A model generated the notes under the pieces. That model did not search any database and was not told where the DNA came from. It worked only from the letters and a program-made list of their open reading frames with translations. From positions 522,501 through 586,500 of the forward strand of contig NZ_JAIVLR010000002.1 in NCBI RefSeq assembly GCF_020524765.1: a stretch of 64,000 bases of DNA, written 5' to 3'. The stretch comes from Qipengyuania gaetbuli. Its GTDB lineage: Bacteria; Pseudomonadota; Alphaproteobacteria; Sphingomonadales; Sphingomonadaceae. Shown piece after piece: positions 8,530-16,776 of this stretch. The first letter of the stretch is position 1. Every line of letters begins with the position of its first letter. Both the position numbers and the translations under genes were made by a program.

Positions 8530-8979
8530 TTGGACGGGAAAGATCGCCAGATCCTGAGAGAGCTGCAGCGCGACGGGCGCCTCACCAATGCGGAACTGGC
8601 GGACCGCGTGAACCTGTCGCCTTCGCCCTGCCTGCGACGCGTCAGGAACCTGGAGAAGGCGGGAGTCATCGAACGCTATGTCGCACTCGTCGACCGGGAG
8701 GCGGCAGGCTATCCGGTGACCGCTTTCGTGCAGGTAACGCTGGCGCGCCATGACCGCGAGGTGGTCGATACTTTCGAGCAGCGAGTGCGCGAAACGCCGC
8801 AGATACTGTCCTGCCACCTGCTGACCGGAAGCTCGGATTACCTGTTGCAGATCGTGGTCGCCGGCCTCGACGATTACGAGACCTTCATGCGCGAAACGCT
8901 TCACACCACGCCGGGCATCGCGACCATCAATACCAGCTTCGTCTACGGCACCGTGAAGGACACGGTCGAGCTTCCCTAG
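8530..8979 (+). CDS. Lrp/AsnC-family regulator, MdeR-like
   Basis: 149 residues: N-terminal helix-turn-helix (LTNAELADRVNLSPSPCLRRVRN cut across residues about 18-40) and a C-terminal RAM ligand-binding domain (VTAFVQVTLARHD, LTGSSDYLLQIVVAGLDDYE). The start is TTG 8530: GGGAGG stands 5-6 nt upstream, and the nearby ATG at 8511 is out of frame. It is divergent from methionine gamma-lyase, so it probably senses methionine or a related amino acid and activates mdeA, as MdeR does. Its stop overlaps the stop of the convergent DUF3137 gene. Confidence 0.9.
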   Translation: MDGKDRQILRELQRDGRLTNAELADRVNLSPSPCLRRVRNLEKAGVIERYVALVDREAAGYPVTAFVQVTLARHDREVVDTFEQRVRETPQILSCHLLTGSSDYLLQIVVAGLDDYETFMRETLHTTPGIATINTSFVYGTVKDTVELP

Positions 8980-9947
8980 AGGCGCGTGGCGGGGGACCGC
9001 ACCTGGTCCGAGCGTATCCGATTGAGGGCTAGTGCCGCGTCGGCGAGCTGGGCGAACTGGCGGATCGTCTCGCGCACGAGATGGGCATCCTCGTGATGGT
9101 CGAGGGACCCGCTTTCGAACATGTCGCCCCCGTTGATTGCCATGACCATCGTACCGCCGGTGAACAGGACCGAGCTGTCCCTGCCGCCGAATGCGCTCTC
9201 CATCGCCAGCAGGCGCTCGATATATTCGGGATGCATCATCCACCGCGCTTCGGTCTGGTCGGTGGAATAGACATCGTAGCGGTCCTCGAATTCGGGGCTC
9301 ACCATCTGCGCGCGGTCGAGGATGGTCCCCTCGACCTCGATCGTGTCCTTTGCCCCGCCGAAGAACTTGCTGAACTGCCCGTCGGGGGCGAGCAGGGTGG
9401 TGCCGTGGAACCGTTCTTCGAAACCGATCGACAGGATCGCGCCGCGAAAGACCGTGACCCAGCGCTGGTTCTTGCCCGAGCCGCGCCGCTCCTCGAGATG
9501 CGCCTCGTGCAGCAGGAAGGGGTGGGGGCCTGCATGGCCCGACCACATGTCCTCGAAGCTCGAACGGTCGTGCGACGGCAGAAGGCGGAATGCGCGCGTC
9601 TGCTCGAATGCCTCGCTGCCTTTGCAATCGTGGCAGTATTCCAGCCCCAGCGACTTCGCGATGGCTTCGTTGATGCCCGATTTGACCTGCTTCTTCGCAT
9701 CGAACTTGGGTTTCTGGGTCCACGCCCAGGCGAGGCCACCCGCAACCACCCAGACGAATATGGGAATGTCGAAAGGCGAGAAGCCGAACACCCAGAGCGC
9801 GCCGAGCAGGGGCAAGAGGACGATGGCGATATTGAAGATGCGGTTATTCGATTTCTCGATCGCGAGACGGCGTGTGGTGCGCTGGCCGTCCAGCCATTCG
9901 CCCAGTTCGCCTGCCATCAGCCGATCCGCATCGGGATATTCGATCAC
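8976..9947 (-). CDS. DUF3137-domain membrane protein
   Basis: 323 residues from GTG 9947, chosen because AGGGGGAAA lies upstream and longer versions would run into the divergent lemA start. Two adjacent transmembrane helices (about residues 36-75: IFNIAIVLLPLLGALWVFGF and IPIFVWVVAGGLAWAW) precede a large soluble domain typical of DUF3137, with GLEYCHDCKG and FRGAILSIGFEERFHG. DUF3137 genes commonly lie beside lemA, as here. The function is unknown; a membrane-associated partner of LemA is inferred from context only. Confidence 0.8.
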   Translation of the reverse strand: MIEYPDADRLMAGELGEWLDGQRTTRRLAIEKSNNRIFNIAIVLLPLLGALWVFGFSPFDIPIFVWVVAGGLAWAWTQKPKFDAKKQVKSGINEAIAKSLGLEYCHDCKGSEAFEQTRAFRLLPSHDRSSFEDMWSGHAGPHPFLLHEAHLEERRGSGKNQRWVTVFRGAILSIGFEERFHGTTLLAPDGQFSKFFGGAKDTIEVEGTILDRAQMVSPEFEDRYDVYSTDQTEARWMMHPEYIERLLAMESAFGGRDSSVLFTGGTMVMAINGGDMFESGSLDHHEDAHLVRETIRQFAQLADAALALNRIRSDQVRSPATRL

Positions 9948-10012
9948 CCGTACTTTCCCCCTTAACCCTTGCGCCCTATCATAGCGCCCGGCTTGGAATA
10001 AGGGGTTAAGAT

Positions 10013-10570
10013 ATGAGCGTTTTCGCAATGGTGCTGATCGGCGTCATCGTGCTTGTCGCCATCATGCTGGTAGGCATCTACAACCGGCTGGTCGGCTTGC
10101 GGCAGACGGTCAACCAAGGCGTGGCCGATATCGACGCGCAGCTGCGGCAGCGTCACGATCTCATCCCGAATCTCGTCGAAACCGTGAAAGGCTATGCCGG
10201 ACACGAGAAGGAAACGCTCGACGCCGTGATTTCCGCGCGCAACCAGGCCGCAAACGGTCCGATTTCCTCGGGCGACGAACAGGGGCTGCGGGTGGCCCTC
10301 GATCGGCTTCTGGCGCTGGGCGAAGCCTATCCCGACCTCAAGGCTTCGGCCAATTTCCAGGAACTGCAGCGCGAACTGGCGCATGTCGAAGACAAGCTGG
10401 CGGCTGCCCGCCGGGCACTCAATGCCGCGGTTTCGCGCTACAACACGGGCCGCGAGACTTTCCCGGCCGTGCTGTTCGCCGGAATGCTGGGCTTCCAGCC
10501 GGCCGATTTCCACCGGCTGGACGACAGCGAGAAGGGTACGGTCGACCAGGTGCCCAAGATCGGCTTCTAG
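10013..10570 (+). CDS. lemA: LemA family protein
   Basis: 185 residues. One N-terminal transmembrane helix (MVLIGVIVLVAIMLVGIYN) is followed by the LemA helical domain, with the family signatures YNRLVGLRQTVNQG, DIDAQLRQRHDLIPNLVETVKGYAGHE and the C-terminal ALNAAVSRYNT and FPAVLFAGMLGFQ. It is expected to be anchored with the helical domain outside the membrane. An AAGGGGTTAAG ribosome site precedes the ATG. It is divergent from the DUF3137 gene with only 65 bp between starts, so the two probably share control. The LemA biochemical role is not established. Confidence 0.92.
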   Translation: MSVFAMVLIGVIVLVAIMLVGIYNRLVGLRQTVNQGVADIDAQLRQRHDLIPNLVETVKGYAGHEKETLDAVISARNQAANGPISSGDEQGLRVALDRLLALGEAYPDLKASANFQELQRELAHVEDKLAAARRALNAAVSRYNTGRETFPAVLFAGMLGFQPADFHRLDDSEKGTVDQVPKIGF

Positions 10571-10760
10571 CCGGGCTCGACCCACCGCAGCACAGGCCCG
10601 AGACACCCCGGGAAAGGTTGCAATTGCGGGGCAACATTTCACTTGCGATTCATGATGCACGAGATATATGCGCCGCTCCCGCTGCCCCAAGGGGACTTCC
10701 TAACCGCAAGGCAGCTTGTCGTTTCATGGTCCGCAAGGACTGTTTAGGGGGTCCCTTGAG

Positions 10761-11963
10761 TTGCAGCATTTCCCTGACGCCTGGTCCGTAGTTCGCGCGC
10801 TCCGCCCGGACGAGCCGGTCATTCTCAATCGCCCGCACGCCGCAGCGCGTGCTGCCCGCTTCTTCGTCGAGAAGTTCCCGGGCAAGTCGCTCTATGCGGT
10901 CAAGGCGAATCCCTCGCCCGATCTCGTGCAGATCCTGTGGGACAACGGCATCACGCATTACGACGTCGCGTCCATCGCCGAAGTGCGCATGGTGCGGCAG
11001 GCGCTGCCCGATGCGACGCTGTGCTTCATGCACCCGGTCAAGTCGCCCGGCGCGATCCGCGAAGCCTATTTCCAGCACGGCGTGAAGACCTTCAGCCTCG
11101 ATTCGGTCGAGGAACTGGAGAAGATCGTCGATGCGACCCGCGGCGAAGACGGCGAACCGGCAGCCGACCTGCGGCTGTGCGTGCGCCTGCGCGTCTCGTC
11201 CGAACACGCCGCCCTCAGCCTTGCTTCCAAGTTCGGCTGCGACCTCACCGAAGCGCCTGCGCTCCTGCAGGAAACCCGCCAGTATGCCGACTGGCTGGGC
11301 GTATGCTTCCACGTGGGTAGCCAGGCGATGAGCCCGTTCGCCTATGTCCAGGCGTTGGACCGCACGCGTGCGGCCATTGCCGAAGCTTCGGTCGTTATCG
11401 ACATGGTCGATGTCGGCGGCGGTTTCCCGAGCGTCTATCCGGGCATGGAGCCTCCGCCGCTCGAAGACTACTTCACCATCATCCACCAGCACTTCTACGC
11501 GCTGCCGATCGCTTACAACGCCGAACTGTGGTGCGAGCCCGGCCGCGCGCTGTGCGCCGAATACAGCAGCCTGGTAGTGAAGGTCGAAAAGCGCCGCGGC
11601 GAGGAACTCTACATCAACGACGGTGCCTATGGCGCCCTGTTCGATGCGGCCCATGTCGACTGGAAATTCCCCGTCCGTGCGCTGGAAGAAGACCTGATCA
11701 AGCCGGCGACCGATTTCGCCTTCTACGGCCCGACCTGCGACGATGCCGATTTCATGCCCGGTCCGTTTTCCCTGCCGGAAGACATCCAGGCCGGCGATTA
11801 TATCGAAATCGGGATGCTGGGTGCCTATGGCGCCGCGATGAAGACCGACTTCAACGGCTTCGGCGCGGCCGAGCGTATCATCGTGACGGACGAGCCCATG
11901 GCGAGCCTGTACGACGGCAGCCGCGCCCGTCCGGCAGCGGACAATGTCGTCAGCCTGCGCTGA
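10761..11963 (+). CDS. Fold-type III PLP-dependent decarboxylase (ornithine/lysine decarboxylase-like)
   Basis: 400 residues. PLP lysine motif YAVKANPSPDLVQ, glycine-rich VDVGGGFPSVYPGM and EPGRALCAE are classic for the alanine-racemase-fold decarboxylases. The C-terminal YGPTCDDADF is the cysteine loop that completes the active site in ornithine decarboxylase-type dimers. The reaction is most likely ornithine or lysine to putrescine or cadaverine, feeding polyamines; diaminopimelate decarboxylase is less likely given this loop and the length. The start is taken as TTG 10761 with TTAGGGGG 9 nt upstream; no ATG is available. A strong terminator follows at 11983. Confidence 0.82.
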   Translation: MQHFPDAWSVVRALRPDEPVILNRPHAAARAARFFVEKFPGKSLYAVKANPSPDLVQILWDNGITHYDVASIAEVRMVRQALPDATLCFMHPVKSPGAIREAYFQHGVKTFSLDSVEELEKIVDATRGEDGEPAADLRLCVRLRVSSEHAALSLASKFGCDLTEAPALLQETRQYADWLGVCFHVGSQAMSPFAYVQALDRTRAAIAEASVVIDMVDVGGGFPSVYPGMEPPPLEDYFTIIHQHFYALPIAYNAELWCEPGRALCAEYSSLVVKVEKRRGEELYINDGAYGALFDAAHVDWKFPVRALEEDLIKPATDFAFYGPTCDDADFMPGPFSLPEDIQAGDYIEIGMLGAYGAAMKTDFNGFGAAERIIVTDEPMASLYDGSRARPAADNVVSLR

Positions 11964-11982
11964 CACCAAGCGATAGCAAATT

Positions 11983-12020
11983 GAAAGGGCCGCGCGACCG
12001 GATAGTCGCGCGGCCCTTTC
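11983..12020. terminator. Strong bidirectional terminator
   Basis: A perfect 16-bp stem, GAAAGGGCCGCGCGAC (11983-11998) against GTCGCGCGGCCCTTTC (12005-12020), with a 6-nt loop CGGATA. It is placed between the convergent decarboxylase and outer-membrane protein genes. Confidence 0.85.
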
Positions 12021-12035
12021 TGTTTCTGCGCTGCC

Positions 12036-12803
12036 TTACTGGCCGAAACGGTAGAGGATTTGCGCACCGCCGCCGATGTCCGGGCTGCCATCGGCAAGGC
12101 CGGTATAGGCATAGCCCTGAAGGCGCAGCGCATCGCTCAGCTTCTGGGTCAGCGAACCGGTAACCTCGCTCCGGTTGGGGGCTGTGGGCAGGGAGCCGTC
12201 GCGCCAGTCGTAATCGAGCCCCAGCGTCGTATCGCCGAGCACGGCGTAGGCGCCTGCTCCTGCCAGCCAGACGTCCTGCAACGCGAATTCATCGCTGCTG
12301 CCGTTGAACCGGCGACCGCCGCGCACGGCTGCACTGACATTGCCGAAGACCTGTAGCAGTTCTCCTTGCAGCGTAATGTCGGTCGTGCCCGTTCCCAGCG
12401 CCTTTTCGGTCGACGCAGTGGGCAGCTTTACCTTGCCGGTCACGTCGAAGAAGGTGCTGTCGGACACGCCGAGCGAATAGGTCGCCGCCACGATCACGTC
12501 GCCGAGGCCGGAGCGGGAAGAAATCTCGGCAGCATTGTTGTTGCCGCGCACACCGCCATCGCCGGGAATGACGTCGGCGGGGCCGGTCACGTCGAGATAG
12601 GGGATAGTCACGCGAATGTTGAAGTCGCCCGACTGGACCTTTGCCGTCACCGGAATGGCCAGGAAGTCGGTGTCGACGTCCTCGCCATAGTCGCCGGAGG
12701 AATAATCCACGCCGGCGGCGATTTGGACATAGTCCTGCGCGGCAACTGCTTGGGGCAATGCGAGTGCGGATAGCGCGAGCGGGCCCGCGATCATGCGTTT
12801 CAT
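12036..12803 (-). CDS. Putative outer-membrane beta-barrel protein (phenol-degradation MetA-like transporter)
   Basis: 255 residues. Signal peptide residues 1-22 (LPQAVAAQD). The rest is a run of alternating strands (FNIRVTIPYLDVTGPAD, GLGDVIVAATYSLG, TFFDVTGKVKLPTAS, ALRLQGYAYTGLADGSPD), typical of the MetA-pathway/transporter barrel family, ending IGGGAQILYRFGQ. It lies in the outer membrane by inference; the substrate is unknown. It follows the repeat-protein gene at 12882-13307 on the same strand, but a hairpin at 12836-12863 lies between them. Confidence 0.65.
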   Translation of the reverse strand: MKRMIAGPLALSALALPQAVAAQDYVQIAAGVDYSSGDYGEDVDTDFLAIPVTAKVQSGDFNIRVTIPYLDVTGPADVIPGDGGVRGNNNAAEISSRSGLGDVIVAATYSLGVSDSTFFDVTGKVKLPTASTEKALGTGTTDITLQGELLQVFGNVSAAVRGGRRFNGSSDEFALQDVWLAGAGAYAVLGDTTLGLDYDWRDGSLPTAPNRSEVTGSLTQKLSDALRLQGYAYTGLADGSPDIGGGAQILYRFGQ

Positions 12804-12835
12804 GTCGTTGTCTCTGTTCAGGCGGATGGAAACCC

Positions 12836-12863
12836 GCTCCCGGCCCCCTGAACGACCGGGAGC
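12836..12863 (-). terminator. Hairpin between two same-strand genes
   Basis: GCTCCCGG (12836-12843) pairs perfectly with CCGGGAGC (12856-12863) around a 12-nt loop. On the minus strand it is followed by GGGTTTCC, a weak U-rich end. It may attenuate read-through from the repeat-protein gene into the barrel gene. Confidence 0.4.
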
Positions 12864-12881
12864 AGGCTCTTCATCGGGCTG

Positions 12882-13307
12882 TCAGCCCCCGCGGCCGGGT
12901 CGCTCGGGGCGTTCCGGCTTTTCGGGCTTCTCGGGCTTTTCGGGGCGTTCCGGCTTTTCCGGACGATCGGCCTTGGCCACCCGCTCGGGCTTTTCGTGCG
13001 TCACGACCGCACGCTCGCCGTCGGCTTTGGTGATCGTGTGAATATTGCCCGAGGGCGTTTCCACGGTCTGGGTAAAGCCGATCTCGACCGTTTCGAACGT
13101 AGGGTTCCCGTTTTCGTCGAGAACGGGATTACCTTCCTCGTCCAGCACTTCGCGTTGTTCGGTCAGTGCCTCGCGGGTGACGATGGCGCCATTGGGTTCC
13201 GCCGTTTCGGTTTCGGTTTCCGTGCCGCCAGCGTCCTGCGCGAAAGCAGGGGCGACGATGGCCATGGCCAGTGCGGTCGGCATTGCGACCAGATTCAGTT
13301 TTTTCAT
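12882..13307 (-). CDS. Secreted repeat protein with Pro-Glu-Lys/Arg tail
   Basis: 141 residues from ATG 13307, preceded by GGAGG with a 7-nt spacer. The signal peptide ends PAFAQD (about residue 24). A Thr/Glu-rich stretch follows, then an acidic EVLDEEGNPVLDENGNP segment (two similar EGNP/NGNP units) and a FETVEIGFTQTVETPSGN segment. The C-terminal third is built from KPE/RPE triplets ending RPGRGG. Such a tail is probably extended and could bind envelope polymers or metal. No family is recognised. DNA repeats encode the tail (see 12912-12965). Confidence 0.65.
   Translation of the reverse strand: MKKLNLVAMPTALAMAIVAPAFAQDAGGTETETETAEPNGAIVTREALTEQREVLDEEGNPVLDENGNPTFETVEIGFTQTVETPSGNIHTITKADGERAVVTHEKPERVAKADRPEKPERPEKPEKPEKPERPERPGRGG
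12912..12965 (-). repeat. Six tandem 9-bp units encoding the KPE/RPE tail
   Basis: On the plus strand the units read TTCCGGCTT, TTCGGGCTT, CTCGGGCTT, TTCGGGGCG, TTCCGGCTT, TTCCGGACG. Each encodes a Lys/Arg-Pro-Glu triplet set on the minus strand. A change in copy number would lengthen or shorten the tail in frame. Confidence 0.75.
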
Positions 13308-13490
13308 TTGCAACCCTCCATCAAGCAGGAACGCACACCGAGTGCGTCCTGTCTGGGTGGGCGAACGAACTTAATTTCGCGCCAAGAGGCAAGGTTAGTC
13401 CGACAGGGCGAACGGCGTTTGCGCCCGACCGCAAAGCGGCGGGCCTGCGGTCGTATCAATAGTTAAAACCAGCCTGCGGGCCTGCAGGAA

Positions 13491-14186
13491 TCAGTCTTCG
13501 AAACCCACGAAGCGCGCCGCCTCGCTCACCTCGCGGCGGGTAATCTTTACAGGGTTCGCGGGGAAGTCGGGATCGGGCCAGCCCATGGCGACTGCCTTCA
13601 TGATGACCTGGTCGTCGGGAATGCTGGCGTGTTCGCGCACTACCGGGCTTTGCATGATCCCTTGCGAATTGATCACGCAGCCGAGCCCACGGCTCCATGC
13701 AGCATTGACCAGCGCGGTGGTCACAGCGCCGCAGTCGAAAGCCGTGTCGTCGCTGTCCGAAAGCTCCTTGTCATAGGTCACGATCACGCAGACGGGGGCA
13801 TCGAACTGTCGAAATCCGCGCAGCACCCAGTCCTGTCGCTTCTCCTTGTCGTCGCGCTCGATGCCCATCGCTTCGAACAGCTGGATTGCGCAGCCGATCT
13901 GCCGTTCGCGGTGGACGCCTTCGAACGGATGACCGCGGCGAAATTCGCGGCTGTCGGGCACGCCGGCAAGGATGTTCTCGGTATTACCCTTGCGAATGCG
14001 GTCGAGCGGTTCGCCGGTAATGACGTGGAAGTGATAAGGCTGCGTATTCATCGAGGAGGGGGAGCGCATCGCCAGTTCGAGCACTTCCTCGATCAGCGCA
14101 CGCGGGACCGGTTTGTCGAGATATCCGCGGATCGAACGCCGCCCGCGCACCACCTCTGCGAAAGTCTGTTCCGGATTGCCGCTCAT
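13491..14186 (-). CDS. Nitroreductase family protein
   Basis: 231 residues from ATG 14186, preceded by GCAGGAGGAATC. FMN-binding nitroreductase signatures: VVRGRRSIRGYLDKPVP (N-terminal phosphate-binding arginines), AMRSPSSMNTQPYHFHV, and the C-terminal IMKAVAMGWPDPDFPANP. Expected to be a homodimeric NAD(P)H:FMN oxidoreductase acting on nitroaromatics, quinones or enones; the natural substrate is unknown. A convergent or operon partner is not obvious; the downstream intergenic stretch to 13307 holds no recognisable gene. Confidence 0.88.
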   Translation of the reverse strand: MSGNPEQTFAEVVRGRRSIRGYLDKPVPRALIEEVLELAMRSPSSMNTQPYHFHVITGEPLDRIRKGNTENILAGVPDSREFRRGHPFEGVHRERQIGCAIQLFEAMGIERDDKEKRQDWVLRGFRQFDAPVCVIVTYDKELSDSDDTAFDCGAVTTALVNAAWSRGLGCVINSQGIMQSPVVREHASIPDDQVIMKAVAMGWPDPDFPANPVKITRREVSEAARFVGFED

Positions 14187-14257
14187 GATTCCTCCTGCTC
14201 TCTCGGTCAGGAGTGCTAGCCCAAGCTTCGCGGGAGGCAAAATCCCCTACGGCACGG

Positions 14258-14536
14258 TCATGCATCGACCCACTTGCGCGCGGATTCGCGGCGGTGGGGG
14301 CAGCCCGGCCAGCAGCAGGGGCGCTTCTTGCCGTCGAGCACTTCCTCCCGAAGGCGCGCGCGGCGCTTTTGCCTTGTGACCTCCTGCTTGGCGGAGATGG
14401 TCCAGCAGACCCACTCGTTCCGCGCGAGCGAGGTCAGGGCCTGCCACTTGCCCGAAAGCGTAGCATCGCCATCGAGCATGGCCTGGATTTCGGGAGGTAT
14501 GGGGTGGCGAAAGTCCGGATCGGCAGCTTTCGCCAT
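14258..14536 (-). CDS. YdeI/OmdA-like small protein
   Basis: 92 residues. The pattern RNEWVCWTISAKQEVTRQKR is typical of the C-terminal region of the YdeI/OmpD-associated (OmdA) family, where a Trp-rich helix precedes basic residues. Its C-terminus, CCWPGCPHR, has three cysteines that could bind metal. It starts only a few bases after the hemA stop, so it is probably the last gene of the hemA transcript. The role is unknown. Confidence 0.65.
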   Translation of the reverse strand: MAKAADPDFRHPIPPEIQAMLDGDATLSGKWQALTSLARNEWVCWTISAKQEVTRQKRRARLREEVLDGKKRPCCWPGCPHRRESARKWVDA

Positions 14537-14540
14537 CGGA

Positions 14541-15761
14541 TCACGCGGCCTTGCGCAGTTCCAGTTCCATGCGGTCCCAGATTTCGACCAGCGCGCCCAC
14601 CAGCTCGTCCATCATGGCTTCGGTATGGGCAGGGCCGGGCGTGAAGCGCAGGCGTTCCGTACCGCGCGGGACGGTGGGGAAGTTGATCGGCTGCACATAG
14701 ACGCCGTATTCGGCGAGCAGGATGTCGCTGATCTTCTTGGCGCGCACCGGATCGCCCACCATCAGCGGGACGATGTGGGTGACGCTGTCCATGACCGGCA
14801 GGCCGGCCTCGCGCATCTTCGCTTTCAGATAGGCTGCGGCAGCCTGCTGGGCGTCGCGCTCGACGCTCGATCCCTTGAGGTGGCGGACGGCGGCCAGCAC
14901 GCCTGCGACCAGCACGGGGCTCAGCGAGGTCGTGAAGATGAAGCCCGGCGCATAGGAACGGATGCAGTCGATCACGCGCGTATCGGCCGCGATATAGCCG
15001 CCCATCACGCCGAACGCCTTGCCCAGCGTGCCTTCGATGATGTCGACGCGGTGCGCCGCTTCGTCACGTTCGGTAATGCCGCCGCCGCGTGCACCGTACA
15101 TGCCGACCGCGTGGACTTCGTCGATATAGGTCAGCGCGTTGTACTTTTCAGCGAGATCGCAGATCGCGTGGATCGGGGCCACGTCGCCGTCCATCGAATA
15201 GACGCTTTCGAAAGCGATCAGCTTGGGCGTGTCGGGATGTTCCGCCTCGAGCAGTTCCTCGAGGTGGGCGAGGTCGTTGTGGCGAAAGACGCGCTTCTCG
15301 CAGCCCGAATTGCGGATGCCGGCGATCATGCTGGCGTGGTTCAGTTCGTCCGAGAAGATCACGCAGCCGGGCAGTAGCTTGGCGAGCGTCGACAGAGTCG
15401 CGTCGTTGGAGACGTAACCGCTGGTGAAGAGCAGGGCGCCGTCCTTGCCGTGCAGGTCGGCCAGTTCGCGCTCCAGCTGGATGTGAAGGTGCGTGTTGCC
15501 GCCGATGTTGCGGGTGCCGCCCGAACCTGCGCCCACGTCGTGCAGCGCCTCTTCCATCGCCTCGATCACCTTGGGGTGCTGGCCCATGGCGAGATAGTCG
15601 TTCGAACACCACACGGTGATCGGCTTGGGACCGTTGTGACCGTGGAAGCAACGCGCGTTGGGGAAGGCCCCCTTGTTGCGCAGGATGTCGATGAACACGC
15701 GGTAGCGGCCTTCCGAATGAAGGCGGTCGATCGCTTCGTCGAAGATCTGGTCGTAATTCAC
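14541..15761 (-). CDS. hemA: 5-aminolevulinate synthase
   Basis: 406 residues, full family length. It catalyses glycine plus succinyl-CoA to 5-aminolevulinate, the first step of the Shemin (C4) heme pathway used by alphaproteobacteria. Motifs: [47 protein letters not shown], and the PLP lysine in [15 protein letters not shown]. The absence of an acyl-carrier or N-acyl-specific pattern and the high similarity of these blocks to ALAS rule out the sister enzymes AONS and KBL. It is transcribed leftward, apparently with the YdeI-like gene downstream. Confidence 0.95.
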   Translation of the reverse strand: MNYDQIFDEAIDRLHSEGRYRVFIDILRNKGAFPNARCFHGHNGPKPITVWCSNDYLAMGQHPKVIEAMEEALHDVGAGSGGTRNIGGNTHLHIQLERELADLHGKDGALLFTSGYVSNDATLSTLAKLLPGCVIFSDELNHASMIAGIRNSGCEKRVFRHNDLAHLEELLEAEHPDTPKLIAFESVYSMDGDVAPIHAICDLAEKYNALTYIDEVHAVGMYGARGGGITERDEAAHRVDIIEGTLGKAFGVMGGYIAADTRVIDCIRSYAPGFIFTTSLSPVLVAGVLAAVRHLKGSSVERDAQQAAAAYLKAKMREAGLPVMDSVTHIVPLMVGDPVRAKKISDILLAEYGVYVQPINFPTVPRGTERLRFTPGPAHTEAMMDELVGALVEIWDRMELELRKAA

Positions 15762-15867
15762 GCGGCAAGGGGCCCGTCAGCGCCGCCACGGCGGCCATAC
15801 ACGGGCCGTCACATAAGCGAACGGGGCGGCTTTCGCCACCGCGATCTTTGCGAACGATTCGCAAGGA

Positions 15868-16662
15868 TCAGAAGCGTTCGAGGCGCTCGATACCGTGTTG
15901 GGCGAAGGTGGGGGCGAGGCGCTCGAAATCGGCCAGATCGCCGGTGGTCACGGCAAGGTCCGGCTCGGCGCGGTTGAAATCCTGCCCCTCCACGAGATGC
16001 GCGATCCGGCGCGCGATGCCCGCCGCGCCGTGGACGAAGGTCACGTCCTTCCCGAATGCCTCGCGCAGTTCCGGCTCCAGCAGCGGGAAATGGGTGCAGG
16101 CGAGCACCACCGTGTCCATGTTCTCGCCGCCCGGCTGGAGGACGAGGCCGGACGCGGCGCGCGCGACGTCGTCCACGCTGATCGTCTCGCCGCGGAGCTT
16201 CGCCTCGCCCAGCGCCACGAGGTCGTTGGCGCCGTAGCGCAGCAGCACCTTGTCGCTGGCGAACTCCCGCTCGAGATCGTCGACATAGCGCTGGCGCACG
16301 GTCGCTTGTGTGCCGAGCAGGCCGATCGTGCCGGTGCGGGTGACCGCTGCAGCGGGCTTGATCGCGGGCACGGTGCCGACGATCGGCGTTTCCAGCACCT
16401 CGCGCACCATGCCGAGCGCAATCGTGCTGGCGGTGTTGCAGGCGATGCAGATGAGGCGCGGCTGGTAGCGTTCCGCCATACGCCCGAGAAGCCCGGCGAC
16501 CCGCGCGGCGACCTCCGCCTCGCTTTTCGCGCCATAGGGCAGGCCGGCCATGTCGGCGGCGTAGATCACCGGCGCACCGGGCAAGAGCTTGCGCATTTCG
16601 GCAAGGACGGTCAGCCCGCCCACGCCGGAATCGAACAGCAGGATCGGGGAAGAAGCGTCCAA
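15868..16662 (-). CDS. murI: Glutamate racemase
   Basis: 264 residues if started at TTG 16662, which has AGGGGA upstream and places the conserved SPILLFDSGVGGLTVL at the very N-terminus as in homologues. An in-frame GTG at 16710 would add 16 residues but has no ribosome site. Catalytic cysteines lie in CIACNTAST and LACTHFPLLEPEL. It converts L- to D-glutamate for peptidoglycan precursors in the cytoplasm. It is divergent from plsY. Confidence 0.92.
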   Translation of the reverse strand: MDASSPILLFDSGVGGLTVLAEMRKLLPGAPVIYAADMAGLPYGAKSEAEVAARVAGLLGRMAERYQPRLICIACNTASTIALGMVREVLETPIVGTVPAIKPAAAVTRTGTIGLLGTQATVRQRYVDDLEREFASDKVLLRYGANDLVALGEAKLRGETISVDDVARAASGLVLQPGGENMDTVVLACTHFPLLEPELREAFGKDVTFVHGAAGIARRIAHLVEGQDFNRAEPDLAVTTGDLADFERLAPTFAQHGIERLERF

Positions 16663-16776
16663 AATCGATAGTCCCCTGGCCCCGGCGCTTGTCGAAGGGG
16701 CGCGTTTCACATTAGGGCGGTAGAGGTAGAGGGGCGCAGGCTGCAAGCCAAGTCCCGACAGTCGCGGGGAAAAGCA

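Noticed and set aside
12912-12965. Short direct repeats resembling a CRISPR array
   Set aside because: Units are 9 bp without spacers and encode an in-frame peptide tail.
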